A stretch of 36,259 nucleotides of DNA from Acinetobacter sp. Its GTDB lineage: Bacteria > Pseudomonadota > Gammaproteobacteria > Pseudomonadales > Moraxellaceae. Of the stretch, positions 1 through 9,165 are shown piece after piece (the stretch's first letter is position 1; each line of letters starts with the position of its first letter). A program made the translations under genes and the position numbers. The notes under the pieces are model-generated. The model had not been told where the DNA came from and searched no databases. It saw nothing but the letters and a program-made list of their open reading frames with translations. The stretch spans positions 1 through 36,259 of the forward strand of contig JASLHF010000172.1 of assembly GCA_030152275.1 (NCBI GenBank). The letters run 5' to 3'.

Positions 1-531
1 TTGTCTGACATGCATTCATGCATCACCGGCGCGATTGGTTCACTGCGCGGCCCGCTCCATGGCGGCGCAAACGAAGCTGCAATGGAAATGATCGAAAACT
101 GGACGTCACCAGAAGAAGCAGAGCGTGAAATGCTGGGCAAACTGGAACGCAAAGAAAAGATCATGGGCTTTGGCCATGCGATCTACAAAGACAATGACCC
201 GCGTAACGGCATCATCAAAATCTGGTCTGAGCGTTTAGCGCAAGATGTAGGCGACACCGTACTTTATCCTGTATCAGTGCGTTGTGAAGAAGTGATGTGG
301 CGTGAGAAGAAATTATTCTGTAATGCTGACTTCTTCCATGCGTCTGCGTATCACTTTATGGGCATTGCGACCAAACTATTTACACCAATCTTTGTGATGA
401 GCCGAGTAACCGGCTGGGCGGCGCATGTAATGGAGCAGCGTGCGGACAACCGCATTATTCGCCCAAGCGCGGATTATACAGGTCCAGAACTGCGAAAAGT
501 GGTTCCTATTGCAGAACGTTCAGCGGCTTAA
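1..531 (+). CDS. prpC: 2-methylcitrate synthase, C-terminal part
   Basis: This is the C-terminal 176 residues of 2-methylcitrate synthase, which condenses propionyl-CoA with oxaloacetate in the methylcitrate cycle in the cytoplasm. The reading frame is open at the window edge, so the first codon is internal and not a start. Citrate-synthase landmarks are visible: the active-site histidine in GPLHGGANE, the second histidine in GFGHAIYK and the aspartate in FCNADFF. The wording LSDMHSCITGAIGSLRG is typical of PrpC rather than GltA. A terminator follows 36 nt after the stop and the next gene is convergent, so prpC ends its transcription unit and no acnD follows it directly. Identification is confident. 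Confidence 0.93.
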   Translation: MSDMHSCITGAIGSLRGPLHGGANEAAMEMIENWTSPEEAEREMLGKLERKEKIMGFGHAIYKDNDPRNGIIKIWSERLAQDVGDTVLYPVSVRCEEVMWREKKLFCNADFFHASAYHFMGIATKLFTPIFVMSRVTGWAAHVMEQRADNRIIRPSADYTGPELRKVVPIAERSAA

Positions 532-566
532 GTTGTTAGTATTAGATTTAGATTCAAGCTGAACAG

Positions 567-593
567 AAAAAAGCCTCGCAAGAGGCTTTTTTT
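567..593. terminator. Bidirectional intrinsic terminator between prpC and the DUF1826-like gene
   Basis: An 11-bp stem (AAAAAAGCCTC / GAGGCTTTTTT) with a GCAA tetraloop has a T-run on the plus side and an A-run that reads as T on the minus side. It lies between two convergent genes and can serve both. Confidence 0.85.
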
Positions 594-618
594 ATGATCA
601 GGATTATTTTTTAGAAAT

Positions 619-1317
619 TTAACAAATCAATAGCAGGCGATATTCACCTTCATTTTCAACTGGCGCGCGGTGCACACAGGGCAGTACCTGTTGCGCCGGA
701 TGCTCTACAGCCAGACGCCACAAATGACCGATACCTAAATTGATCGGCCGTGCATAAGGTTTGGGCTGATAATGCAGATCAAAAAAGTATTCTGTTAAAA
801 AATGCTCAAATTCGGCCTCAGAGCCGTCGTGTAAATTTTTTAGTTTTTCACGGATTTCAGGAATTAAGATTTTTTGTTCAACCTGATCATTCGGCAAAAT
901 ATCACTGGCCGCGCCATGATAAGTACATAGAAAGGTATCGGTGGCGATGGGCGATCGGTCAACATGAAAGGAATAAACATCGGTAGAAATAAAGTCTAAT
1001 TCATCATCTCGTTCATAGCATTTCAGCAAGTTTAAAGCGGGTGAAGCGCCGAAATCGCTCAGCTGCTGCATGTCGTTTAATATAATTGTTCTGGCTAAAT
1101 CACCTTGTTCAGACAGCTCGAGCGCTAAAAGATCTTCAACAGAAACTTCGGTAATATTTTCATCTAATTCAAGCTTATTCACAATTTCATTAAAATCGCC
1201 TAGCAAATGTCTAGACCAGCAAATCGCGTTAATATCACCTTGAAAGGCTGTGTTTACAAGATCTGGAAATGATGAAACGACACTGACGTGTTGATTATCA
1301 GCTAATAAATCTTTCAT
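619..1317 (-). CDS. DUF1826-like protein
   Basis: A 232-residue soluble protein with no signal peptide or membrane segment. The central part, with FHVDRSP followed by FLCTYHGAASDILPNDQVE, and the C-terminal CVHRAP resemble DUF1826 proteins, a family of unknown activity that I recall as often metal-homeostasis associated. That recollection is from family knowledge and not shown by the sequence. Conserved His, Asp and Cys residues would be compatible with metal binding. It is monocistronic, convergent with prpC and divergent from the czc metal-efflux operon. The start ATG at 1315-1317 has no strong ribosome-binding site. The family call is moderate; no function is claimed. Confidence 0.6.
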   Translation of the reverse strand: MKDLLADNQHVSVVSSFPDLVNTAFQGDINAICWSRHLLGDFNEIVNKLELDENITEVSVEDLLALELSEQGDLARTIILNDMQQLSDFGASPALNLLKCYERDDELDFISTDVYSFHVDRSPIATDTFLCTYHGAASDILPNDQVEQKILIPEIREKLKNLHDGSEAEFEHFLTEYFFDLHYQPKPYARPINLGIGHLWRLAVEHPAQQVLPCVHRAPVENEGEYRLLLIC

Positions 1318-1395
1318 ATTCGAAATAAATTAAAAAACTGATTTGATTATATATTGCATCAAGGAAGATCAGTACAAAATGATGCGTGAAAAGAA

Positions 1396-1426
1396 TTGAC
1401 CTTAATGTTGCTTCAAGCTTTATAAT
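1396..1426 (+). promoter_or_regulatory. MerR-type promoter of the czc operon
   Basis: TTGACC (1396-1401) and TATAAT (1421-1426) are separated by 19 bp, longer than the usual 17 and typical of promoters activated by MerR-family metal sensors. The spacer carries an imperfect dyad (CTTAA ... TCAAG) and the block from ACC at 1399 resembles CadR/PbrR-type operators as I remember them. No intact merR-like gene is next to it, so the regulator would act in trans. Confidence 0.55.
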
Positions 1427-1450
1427 GCTTAAAACTTTTTAAAAGCTGCA

Positions 1451-1858
1451 ATGATGCGTTCCACAACATGGATTACAGTCTTGGTTGGATTATTCATGTT
1501 CCAAAGTCTTTGGAATGTGGCTGCAGCCTTTTGTGTCCACGAAGAACGCCCTCAAACAGTTCAGAGCTATCATTTTGGTCATCATCAAAATACATTGTGC
1601 AGCAGCGAACCGCATCAAGATACGCATTCTATCGCTTCAGCTTCTGAACATGCTAAGACATTAGATGTAGGAGAAGACCATCAAGATCATCTTCCATCTA
1701 TGGCGCATCTTATTTTAGAAGATCAGCATTTTTTCATTCAAAAACAGCACTTAATTGTAGATGATTGTCCTAATTTTCACTGGAAAAATAGCTATCAAGC
1801 GCCTGATTTATTAATTAGCAATCCGCCTCCTGAATTTTCCCCGCTAATGGTGGGGTAG
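1451..1858 (+). CDS. CzcI-like small exported protein of the metal-efflux operon
   Basis: A 135-residue protein with an N-terminal signal sequence (hydrophobic WITVLVGLFMFQSLW followed by AAAFC). The mature part is rich in His, Asp and Glu (HFGHHQN, EDHQDHLP), suiting a periplasmic metal-binding protein. Its place as first gene of an operon followed by czcC, czcB and czcA matches the small CzcI/leader proteins of other czc operons, but sequence similarity to a named family is weak by eye. There are two consecutive ATGs, at 1451 and 1454, so the start is uncertain by one codon. Its last codons contain a GGTGGG segment that can pair with the intergenic region before czcC. Confidence 0.6.
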   Translation: MMRSTTWITVLVGLFMFQSLWNVAAAFCVHEERPQTVQSYHFGHHQNTLCSSEPHQDTHSIASASEHAKTLDVGEDHQDHLPSMAHLILEDQHFFIQKQHLIVDDCPNFHWKNSYQAPDLLISNPPPEFSPLMVG

Positions 1859-1900
1859 CCTAAAAAATCCCACCGCTTTTATTTTTAAATAAGTGGGAAA
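1849..1900 (+). promoter_or_regulatory. Alternative hairpins covering the czcC ribosome-binding site
   Basis: TCCCAC (1868-1873) is complementary to GTGGGA (1893-1898), which includes part of the Shine-Dalgarno of czcC (GGGAAA, 1895-1900; ATG at 1906). CCCACC (1869-1874) can instead pair with GGTGGG (1849-1854) at the 3' end of the upstream gene. The two pairings exclude each other. This suggests translational coupling or a simple RNA switch; it is inferred from complementarity only. Confidence 0.35.
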
Positions 1901-1905
1901 TCATC

Positions 1906-3234
1906 ATGTTTTTTCAAAAAGTGGCTTTAACCGGCCAATGTGTCATTGCGGCTTTTTGCGCAATGGCTATGCAAAACAGCTATGCCTTGAGTGAACAGGT
2001 CAGCAGCTTTCAAACAGCTTTAATCAAAGTCCAGCAATACCATTCACAGCCTGACTTACAGGCACAGCGCCAAAATCTGGCCAAGCTGAATGTTAAAAAT
2101 AGCGTATTGTGGCAAAACCCAAGCCTTTCAATTGAGCAATCGGGTTTTAAGTCTGATCAAGAGCGTGAATTGAGTATAGGCATCCGTCAGCCGCTGGATG
2201 TCTTTGGTCAGCGCAAAATCAATGAAAAAATAGCGACGCTTGCACAGCAGCAGCTTGGTTTGCAAGAGCAGCTTTGGCAGGCGCAAAGTGCGTTGATTGT
2301 GAAATATGCGTGGTCAAAATTTCTTTTGGTTGAAATGGAATCCTCGATTTTTTCGCAGCAGGCTAAAGTGAGCCAAGCCAATGTAGAAAGTGCGCGCAAA
2401 CGTTATCAAGCGGGCAGTATCGCATTAGTAGATTATGAGCGTGCCCAAATTGAGCATTTAGAAATTCAGCGTTTGCATCAGCAAGCCGTTTTAAACACGC
2501 AATCCGCCCAACGCCAGCTGTCTCATTTGTGGGGAGAATCTAACCCTAATTTAGCCGTCGAAACGCCAACACTGTTATGGCCAAACGACAGTGAAAAAAT
2601 GGTGCAGCAGTATATTCAACAAGGTTGGTTAGAGAAACTCTATGCTTTGAATGTGCAACAGTCCAAGCAGCATATTGAACGCTTAAAAATTCAAAATCGT
2701 CCGCAGCCTACGGTTAATTTAGGCATGACGCGAACGAAAAATCCGGATGAAAACAATGATACCGCGCTCGCAGTTGGGGTGGAAATTCCGCTTAATATTT
2801 TTAATCGTCAACAATATACGATTCCAATGGCTGAAAGGCAGCAGCACATGCTGAGCCAACAGCAGCAAATTGAATTAAAACAGCAAATTTTAGATATCGC
2901 CAATCGACTGAATGAACTTAAAGGTTTAAACCGTCAATTCAATTCAGCTGAGTCTCAAATAGTTCTATCTGAAAAAGTCCAAGCGCGAACTTTGATGGGT
3001 TTCCAAGCCGGCAAACTCACTATCACCGATGTACAGCAAGCAACTGCACAACTGCAAAATTTACGCTTAGCAAAATTGCAAATACTAACTCAAGCATGGC
3101 AAAGCGCACTAAGCGCCGAAGCTTTGAGTCTAGGCACTCACTATGAAGCCATTAGCCAGTCTGATGCCTACACGCAATTGAATAAGACGGCATTTTCAAC
3201 AACTCAAAATTTAATTAATGGAATGGGAGAATAA
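1906..3234 (+). CDS. czcC: CzcC-type outer membrane efflux channel
   Basis: A 442-residue TolC/OEP-family protein forming the outer-membrane channel of a tripartite heavy-metal efflux pump (Co/Zn/Cd type). It has an N-terminal signal sequence ending near NSYA and the long alpha-helical repeats rich in Gln and Ala typical of two tandem OEP domains (for example SARKRYQAGSIALVDYERAQ and the later counterpart MGFQAGKLTITDVQQATAQL). The ATG is preceded by GGGAAA at a good distance. The stop is one base before the czcB ATG, so the genes are translationally coupled. Metal specificity cannot be read from the sequence. Confidence 0.9.
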   Translation: MFFQKVALTGQCVIAAFCAMAMQNSYALSEQVSSFQTALIKVQQYHSQPDLQAQRQNLAKLNVKNSVLWQNPSLSIEQSGFKSDQERELSIGIRQPLDVFGQRKINEKIATLAQQQLGLQEQLWQAQSALIVKYAWSKFLLVEMESSIFSQQAKVSQANVESARKRYQAGSIALVDYERAQIEHLEIQRLHQQAVLNTQSAQRQLSHLWGESNPNLAVETPTLLWPNDSEKMVQQYIQQGWLEKLYALNVQQSKQHIERLKIQNRPQPTVNLGMTRTKNPDENNDTALAVGVEIPLNIFNRQQYTIPMAERQQHMLSQQQQIELKQQILDIANRLNELKGLNRQFNSAESQIVLSEKVQARTLMGFQAGKLTITDVQQATAQLQNLRLAKLQILTQAWQSALSAEALSLGTHYEAISQSDAYTQLNKTAFSTTQNLINGMGE

Positions 3235-3235
3235 A

Positions 3236-4480
3236 ATGAAAAAGCCACAATTTGGAAAACTCTCTCAGCCCGTATTAATTTCAATTTTGCTGGGTTTAAC
3301 CGCGCTGATCAGCGCAGCGATTTGGTTAAGTCAAAAGGATAACTCAAAGCAGGCGCATGGCCACGATGATCATGAAAATGAACATGCTGAAACCGAGCAG
3401 CACGATGAACATGCACATCAGGAAGATGAACATAGCAGTGAAGGAGAAATTCAGCTTTCCGCCCAGCAAATGGTGGAGCATGGACTAAAAACCTCAGTGC
3501 TTGGTTTTGGTTCAGTGGAAAATTTTGTCGCTTTGCCGGGAAAATTGGTGGTGAATACTGACCAGCAGGCACATATTTCTCCCAACTTTAGCGGCCATGT
3601 TGAACAAGTCAATGTTGCGTTGGGTCAATCTGTGACGAAAGGTCAAACGCTTGCGATATTGTCTGTGCCAGAGTTGATTGATCAGCAAGCGAATTTAGGC
3701 ATGGCTCAATCATCTTTAAATTTAGCGCATCAAGAATATCTGCGGGAGCAAAAGCTTTGGGCACAAGGCATATCGGCAAAGCAAGATTTACAGCGTGCTG
3801 AAAATGCTTATCGCCAAGCGCAAATTAGTGTGCAAGCCGCTCAAAAACGTTTACAGGTTTTGGGGGCAGCTGGTCAAAATGGACGCTTTGTAATTCGCGC
3901 ACCCATTTCAGGAATCATTAGTCAAAAAGATATTGTCATTGGGGAAAATGTCCAACTTGCAGATCAAATTTTTGTCATTGAAAACTTAAAAGACCTCTGG
4001 CTTGAATTTAATATTCCAACGCAAACCGCTATGCAGCTTGAATCAGGACAAGCCATCCGCTTTAAAATCAATGGCTCAGAGCAGTATTATGATGCTGTCA
4101 TTCAAACCTTAACACCGCAAGCAGATGCACAAACAGGCCGATTACAAGTCCGCGCCAAGCTGCAACATCAGGCCAAAGAATTACGTCCGAATGTTTTGGT
4201 GAATGTATTGATTCACGATGCAAAGGCTAAAACTGCATTACGCATTCAAAAGTCGGCTTTACAGCAGATTGATGGGCGCCCTGCCATTTTTGTGATTGAG
4301 TCTGAGGAAAAAGGACAAATTCATCTTAAAGCACAAAGCATTGAAGTTGGAGCTATGTCTAATGATGGGCAATGGCTGGAAGTTATTTCTGGATTGAAGG
4401 AAGGTCAAAAGTATATTAGCCAAGGCAGCTTCTTGCTGAAATCTGAATTAGAAAAAGATGAGGCAGGCCATGAGCATTAA
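3236..4480 (+). CDS. czcB: CzcB-type periplasmic adaptor (membrane fusion protein)
   Basis: A 414-residue RND efflux adaptor linking CzcA to CzcC. One N-terminal membrane segment (VLISILLGLTALISAAIWL) is followed by a strongly His/Asp/Glu-rich stretch from about residue 38 to 68, a likely periplasmic metal-binding region, then the lipoyl/barrel-sandwich halves (SPNFSGHVEQVNVALGQSV and RAPISGIISQKDIVIGENV) around a helical hairpin, and a C-terminal beta-barrel and membrane-proximal part. I chose the ATG at 3236 over an in-frame ATG at 3218 because GGGAGA lies five bases upstream and it follows the czcC stop directly. The 3' end overlaps czcA by 11 nt. Confidence 0.9.
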   Translation: MKKPQFGKLSQPVLISILLGLTALISAAIWLSQKDNSKQAHGHDDHENEHAETEQHDEHAHQEDEHSSEGEIQLSAQQMVEHGLKTSVLGFGSVENFVALPGKLVVNTDQQAHISPNFSGHVEQVNVALGQSVTKGQTLAILSVPELIDQQANLGMAQSSLNLAHQEYLREQKLWAQGISAKQDLQRAENAYRQAQISVQAAQKRLQVLGAAGQNGRFVIRAPISGIISQKDIVIGENVQLADQIFVIENLKDLWLEFNIPTQTAMQLESGQAIRFKINGSEQYYDAVIQTLTPQADAQTGRLQVRAKLQHQAKELRPNVLVNVLIHDAKAKTALRIQKSALQQIDGRPAIFVIESEEKGQIHLKAQSIEVGAMSNDGQWLEVISGLKEGQKYISQGSFLLKSELEKDEAGHEH

Positions 4481-7400
4481 TCAAGAGTTACCTCCTGCGG
4501 AAGGCTTATTTGAGCGCATTATTCAGTTCTCCATCCAAAATGCAATTTGGGTCATGCTGTTTGTTTGCACATGGATTGCGGTTGGTATCTACAGTTATCA
4601 AAAGTTGCCGATTGATGCTGTTCCAGACATTACCAATACACAAGTCCAGATTAATACCCAAGCAGCTGGATTTACAGCGCTTGAGGTAGAACAGCGGATT
4701 ACTTATCCCATTGAAAATGCCATGGCCGGTATTCCAGATTTAGAGTTGACTCGTTCAATTTCCCGTTATGGATTGTCGCAAGTCACAGTCGTATTTAAAG
4801 ACAATACTGACATTTACTGGGCAAGGCAGCAGATTAATCAGCGAGTGCAAGAAGTACAGGCTGAACTGCCGTCACAAATTTCTCCGACCATGTCACCGGT
4901 ATCAACAGGTTTAGGCGAAATTTATCAATGGGTCTTAAAAGCAGAACCGCATGCGAAAAAGCCCGATGGTTCAGCCTATAATGCTATGGATTTGCGTGAA
5001 ATTCAGGATTGGATTGTAAGACCACAATTGCAACGTGTAAAAGGCGTTGCTGAAGTGAATAGCATTGGCGGTTTTGAAAAAACCTATGTGGTTTCACCTG
5101 ATTTAGACCGCATGCAGCAATTGAATATTACCTTTGATCAATTACAGCAAGCGCTTTCTGATAACAATGAAAATCGAGGTGCCGGATTTATTGAAGAAAA
5201 TGGTCAGCAGCTCACGGTACGTGTACCGGGTACTTTAGATCAGCTGGCTGATATTGAAAACACCATGATTGCTAGCCCAAACGGCAGTCCAATTCGTGTT
5301 GGCGATATTGCACAAGTCGGTATCGGACATGACTTGAGAACAGGGGGAGCAACATATAACGGACAAGAAACCGTCTTGGGCATTGCGATGATGGCAATGG
5401 GAGAAAATAGCCGGACTGTATCCAAAGCTGTAGATGAAAAAATTCAAGCAATCCAAAGCAGTTTGCCAAAAGGTGTTCATGTAGAAACAGTATATGATCG
5501 TACCAGTCTGGTTGAAAAAGCCATTAAAACGGTGCAAAAAAACCTGATTGAAGGCGCTATTTTGGTCATTGTGATTTTATTTTTGTTCCTTGGAAATATC
5601 CGTGCCGCCTTAATTACAGCTTGCGTGATTCCGCTTTCAATGCTGTTTACACTAACAGGTATGACGCAAAAAAATATTAGCGCCAATCTTATGAGCTTAG
5701 GCGCTTTAGACTTTGGCATTATCGTAGATGGTGCTGTGGTGATTGTTGAAAACTGTATTCGTCGTTTAGCACATGGGCAGCAACAACTGAAAAGACCGTT
5801 AAGCAAACAAGAACGCTTCAATGAAGTGTTTCTCGCTGCGCGTCAAGCCAGACGACCGCTGATTTTTGGACAATTGATCATTCTAGTGGTGTATTTCCCT
5901 ATATTCGCATTAAGCGGTGTAGAAGCCAAAATGTTCCATCCAATGGCACTGACAGTGGTTTTGGCCCTTGTTGCAGCGATTATTCTTTCCATCACCTTTG
6001 TACCGGCAGCCGTTGCGTTATGGGTCAAAGGCGATATTCAAGAGCATGAAAGCCGCTGGATGCTCTGGCTAAAAGCGCGATATCAATCTGTATTAGATGT
6101 GGCTTATCAATATAAGGCTGTCGTACTGACTTTTGCACTTTGTCTATTACTCATCACTGGATTACTGAGTACTAAAATGGGCAGTGAGTTTGCGCCGCAA
6201 TTGAGTGAGGGGGACTTTGCCGTTCAACAGTTACGTTCTCCAAGTACAGGCTTAGAAGAATCTTTAAAGATTCAAGAAAATACCGAAAAACTTTTGTTAA
6301 AACATTTCCCAGAAATTAAAACCGTGTTTGCACGCACAGGAACAGCAGAAGTAGCAACAGATGTGATGCCGCCAAATATCTCGGATGGCTACATTATGTT
6401 AAAGCCACGCAGTGAATGGCCAAATCCTAAAGAAAGTTTAGATCATTTACGTACACGTATGATGAATTACCTAGAGACTTTACCCGGAAATAACAGTGAA
6501 TTTTCACAGCCCATTGAACTTCGTTTTAATGAGCTGATTTCTGGTGTCCGCAGTGATGTCGGCATTAAAATTTTTGGTGATGATTTACACGTACTGAATA
6601 CTGAAGCCGCCAAAATAGCCAAAATTGTTGAGCAAATTTCAGGAAGCAGTGCTGTTAAAATTGAACAGACATCAGGTTTACCATTACTGAATATTGATAT
6701 TAACAAAGCCTTAGCCGCGCAATATGGTTTAAGTGTTCGATCAATTCAAGATCTTGTGGCTGCCAGTATTGGCGGGCAAAGTGTCGGCGAAATATTAGAA
6801 GGTGACCGGCGTTTTGATTTTGTGATTCGCCTGCGGGATCAAGACCGCAATGTGATAAATGTTGCGCAATTGCCGCTTCAGTTGCCCAATGGCGGCCGTA
6901 TAGTATTAGCGGATATTGCAACAGTAAGTACCATAGATGGCGTTAATCAAGTCAGCCGTGAAAATGGTAAACGCCGGATGATCATTACCGCAAATGTTGA
7001 AGGTCAAGATCTCGGTTCCTATGTTTCTGAATTGCAAAAGCAATTGAAGTCTTATGATTTACCAAGCGGCTACTGGATTGAATATGGCGGTCAATTTGAA
7101 AATCTTGCTTCAGCAAAATCACGAATGCAAATTGTGATTCCGCTGGCGTTAATCATCATATTTATATTGTTGATGGCTGTTTTTCATAATGTGAAAGAGA
7201 GCTTATTGGTGTTTACCGGTGTACCTTTTGCTTTAACGGGCGGGGTCATATTCCTTTGGCTGCGTGACCTGCCATTTTCAATGTCTGCGGGAGTTGGATT
7301 TATTGCATTGTCTGGCGTTGCCGTCTTGAATGGTTTGGTCATGCTGACTTTTATTAAAGAACTTTGTGAACAATACGCTATGCATGAGGCGGTATGGCAG

Positions 7401-7622
7401 GGCGCTATTCTAAGGCTTCGCCCGGTTTTAATGACAGCTTGCGTTGCTTCATTAGGTTTTGTACCTATGGCGCTTGCAACGGGTACAGGGGCTGAAGTTC
7501 AGCGTCCTTTAGCTACCGTAGTCATTGGCGGGATTATTTCCTCTACCATGTTAACGTTGGTATTGTTGCCAGTTTTATACCGCTGGATGAATAGCAGCCA
7601 AAAAAAAACAGCATTAATTTAA
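4470..7622 (+). CDS. czcA: CzcA-type HME-RND heavy-metal efflux pump
   Basis: A 1050-residue inner-membrane proton/metal antiporter with 12 predicted membrane segments and two large periplasmic loops. The fourth segment carries DFGIIVDGAVVIVEN with acidic residues D414, D420 and E427, the same spacing as the proton-relay triad of CzcA in Cupriavidus, which places it in the divalent-cation (Co/Zn/Cd) HME group rather than the Cu/Ag CusA group. The start at 4470 (MSINQ) is preferred over the ATG 12 nt upstream and lies inside the end of czcB. Length is normal for the family. No czcD, czcS or czcR gene follows; a terminator closes the operon. Confidence 0.93.
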   Translation: MSINQELPPAEGLFERIIQFSIQNAIWVMLFVCTWIAVGIYSYQKLPIDAVPDITNTQVQINTQAAGFTALEVEQRITYPIENAMAGIPDLELTRSISRYGLSQVTVVFKDNTDIYWARQQINQRVQEVQAELPSQISPTMSPVSTGLGEIYQWVLKAEPHAKKPDGSAYNAMDLREIQDWIVRPQLQRVKGVAEVNSIGGFEKTYVVSPDLDRMQQLNITFDQLQQALSDNNENRGAGFIEENGQQLTVRVPGTLDQLADIENTMIASPNGSPIRVGDIAQVGIGHDLRTGGATYNGQETVLGIAMMAMGENSRTVSKAVDEKIQAIQSSLPKGVHVETVYDRTSLVEKAIKTVQKNLIEGAILVIVILFLFLGNIRAALITACVIPLSMLFTLTGMTQKNISANLMSLGALDFGIIVDGAVVIVENCIRRLAHGQQQLKRPLSKQERFNEVFLAARQARRPLIFGQLIILVVYFPIFALSGVEAKMFHPMALTVVLALVAAIILSITFVPAAVALWVKGDIQEHESRWMLWLKARYQSVLDVAYQYKAVVLTFALCLLLITGLLSTKMGSEFAPQLSEGDFAVQQLRSPSTGLEESLKIQENTEKLLLKHFPEIKTVFARTGTAEVATDVMPPNISDGYIMLKPRSEWPNPKESLDHLRTRMMNYLETLPGNNSEFSQPIELRFNELISGVRSDVGIKIFGDDLHVLNTEAAKIAKIVEQISGSSAVKIEQTSGLPLLNIDINKALAAQYGLSVRSIQDLVAASIGGQSVGEILEGDRRFDFVIRLRDQDRNVINVAQLPLQLPNGGRIVLADIATVSTIDGVNQVSRENGKRRMIITANVEGQDLGSYVSELQKQLKSYDLPSGYWIEYGGQFENLASAKSRMQIVIPLALIIIFILLMAVFHNVKESLLVFTGVPFALTGGVIFLWLRDLPFSMSAGVGFIALSGVAVLNGLVMLTFIKELCEQYAMHEAVWQGAILRLRPVLMTACVASLGFVPMALATGTGAEVQRPLATVVIGGIISSTMLTLVLLPVLYRWMNSSQKKTALI

Positions 7623-7647
7623 GCAAATAACGCTCAAATTTTGATCA

Positions 7648-7683
7648 GTACAAGACAGCCTTTTAGCTGTCTTGTACTTTTTT
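7648..7683 (+). terminator. Intrinsic terminator of the czc operon
   Basis: A perfect 12-bp stem (GTACAAGACAGC / GCTGTCTTGTAC) with a 6-nt loop is followed directly by six T residues. Confidence 0.92.
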
Positions 7684-7885
7684 AATGTTGAAACAAATGA
7701 AGTACTTTGGATTAGAAGGTTTAATCGATTTTTTATTGAGCTTATCTCTATATTTATACAATTTGTTAAATAAGTATTTTTTGCCAGCAGATTAAGTTAT
7801 AACAGAATTAAATTTAAATAAAATATGTAATGAATACGCAATAGAAATATATGAATCAATAACTTAAAGATCTTTAGGAGTTGAT

Positions 7886-9025
7886 ATGAATAGTTTTGTT
7901 GGCAGTAAGGACGATCATTTAAAAGAATTAATTGAAAGCTTATTAAATGAAGCCAAAATTGTGATTAACGGTGATCAACCACATGATATTCAAATTCATC
8001 ATCCTCAATTTTATAGCAGAATCATCCAAGAAGGCTCTCTTGGATTGGGTGAAAGCTATATGGATGGCTGGTGGGACTGTGAAAGGCTGGATATTTTTTT
8101 CCATAAAATTTTGCGTGCGCAGTTAGATAAAAAAGTTCCCAATAATTTTAAAAATATTATTCGTCTTGCAATTGCGCGGTTTCGTAATTTTCAGTCGAAA
8201 AAAAGGGCATGGATGGTGGGAGAAGAGCATTATGATTTGGGCAATGACCTGTTTTCATTAATGCTGGATCCGTCTATGCAGTATTCCTGTGCGTATTGGA
8301 AAGATGCGGAAAATTTAGAACAGGCACAGCAGCACAAACTGGATTTGATTTGCCGTAAACTAGACCTTAAACCGGGCATGAAAGTACTGGATATTGGCTG
8401 CGGCTGGGGCGGCTTGGCAGAATATGCGGCTAAAAACTATCAGGCTTCTGTTACGGGTATCACCATTTCAAAAGAACAGCAAAAATTGGCGATGGAGCGC
8501 TGCCAGTCCTTAGATGTCAACATCCTGCTGACCGATTACCGCGATATTGATGATCAATTTGACCGCGTGGTTTCTATCGGGATGTTTGAACATGTCGGGC
8601 CGAAAAATTATGAAACTTATTTCAATGTCGTCAAAAGAAATCTAAAACAGGATGGATTATTTTTACTGCATACCATTGGTTCTAATTCCACTATGCTCAA
8701 TGGCGATGCTTGGACCAGTAAATATATTTTCCCCAATGGCTGCTTACCGTCTATAGAGAATATTGCGCATCACAGCAGCGGTAAATTTATTATGGAAGAT
8801 TGGCATAATTTTGGTGCAGATTATGATTTAACTTTATCTGCGTGGTATGAGCGTTTTAACGAAATTTGGCCGCAAATTGAGTCCAATTACAGTGAGCGTT
8901 TTAAACGTATGTTTAGCTACTATTTAAATGCTTGTGCAGGTGCTTTTCGCGCTCGAGATCTACAATTATGGCAAATTGTATTTAGCCCTGAAGGACGGCA
9001 TGGCGGCGTACAGGTGCCCAGATAA
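7886..9025 (+). CDS. cfa: Cyclopropane-fatty-acyl-phospholipid synthase
   Basis: A 379-residue cytoplasmic, membrane-associated enzyme that methylenates cis double bonds of phospholipid acyl chains using S-adenosylmethionine, usually protective in stationary phase or acid stress. The N-terminal lipid-binding part contains LGLGESYMDGWWDCE; the SAM motif VLDIGCGWGGLAEYAA, the following SIGMFEHVGPKNY and the C-terminal FSPEGRHGGVQVPR are diagnostic. Length is close to the E. coli enzyme. AGGAG lies five bases before the ATG. It is monocistronic between two terminators. Confidence 0.95.
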   Translation: MNSFVGSKDDHLKELIESLLNEAKIVINGDQPHDIQIHHPQFYSRIIQEGSLGLGESYMDGWWDCERLDIFFHKILRAQLDKKVPNNFKNIIRLAIARFRNFQSKKRAWMVGEEHYDLGNDLFSLMLDPSMQYSCAYWKDAENLEQAQQHKLDLICRKLDLKPGMKVLDIGCGWGGLAEYAAKNYQASVTGITISKEQQKLAMERCQSLDVNILLTDYRDIDDQFDRVVSIGMFEHVGPKNYETYFNVVKRNLKQDGLFLLHTIGSNSTMLNGDAWTSKYIFPNGCLPSIENIAHHSSGKFIMEDWHNFGADYDLTLSAWYERFNEIWPQIESNYSERFKRMFSYYLNACAGAFRARDLQLWQIVFSPEGRHGGVQVPR

Positions 9026-9116
9026 ATTAACTCAATAATTTTCAAATTAACGTTAAAAATATAAGTCTAGGACTATTAGACAATGATGGAAAATTATATT
9101 TCACTTATCCATGATA

Positions 9117-9143
9117 AAAGCGTGCTGGGTTGCAGCACGCTTT
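9117..9143. terminator. Bidirectional terminator downstream of cfa
   Basis: An 11-bp stem (AAAGCGTGCTG / CAGCACGCTTT) around a GGTTG loop lies between convergent cfa and the pseudogene that ends at 9166. The T-runs are short, so efficiency is uncertain. Confidence 0.7.
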
Positions 9144-9165
9144 GTTAAACGTTTAATATTGATCG

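Noticed and set aside
750..986. Plus-strand frame opposite the DUF1826-like gene
   Set aside because: It is a shadow of the real gene with no ribosome-binding site or family resemblance.
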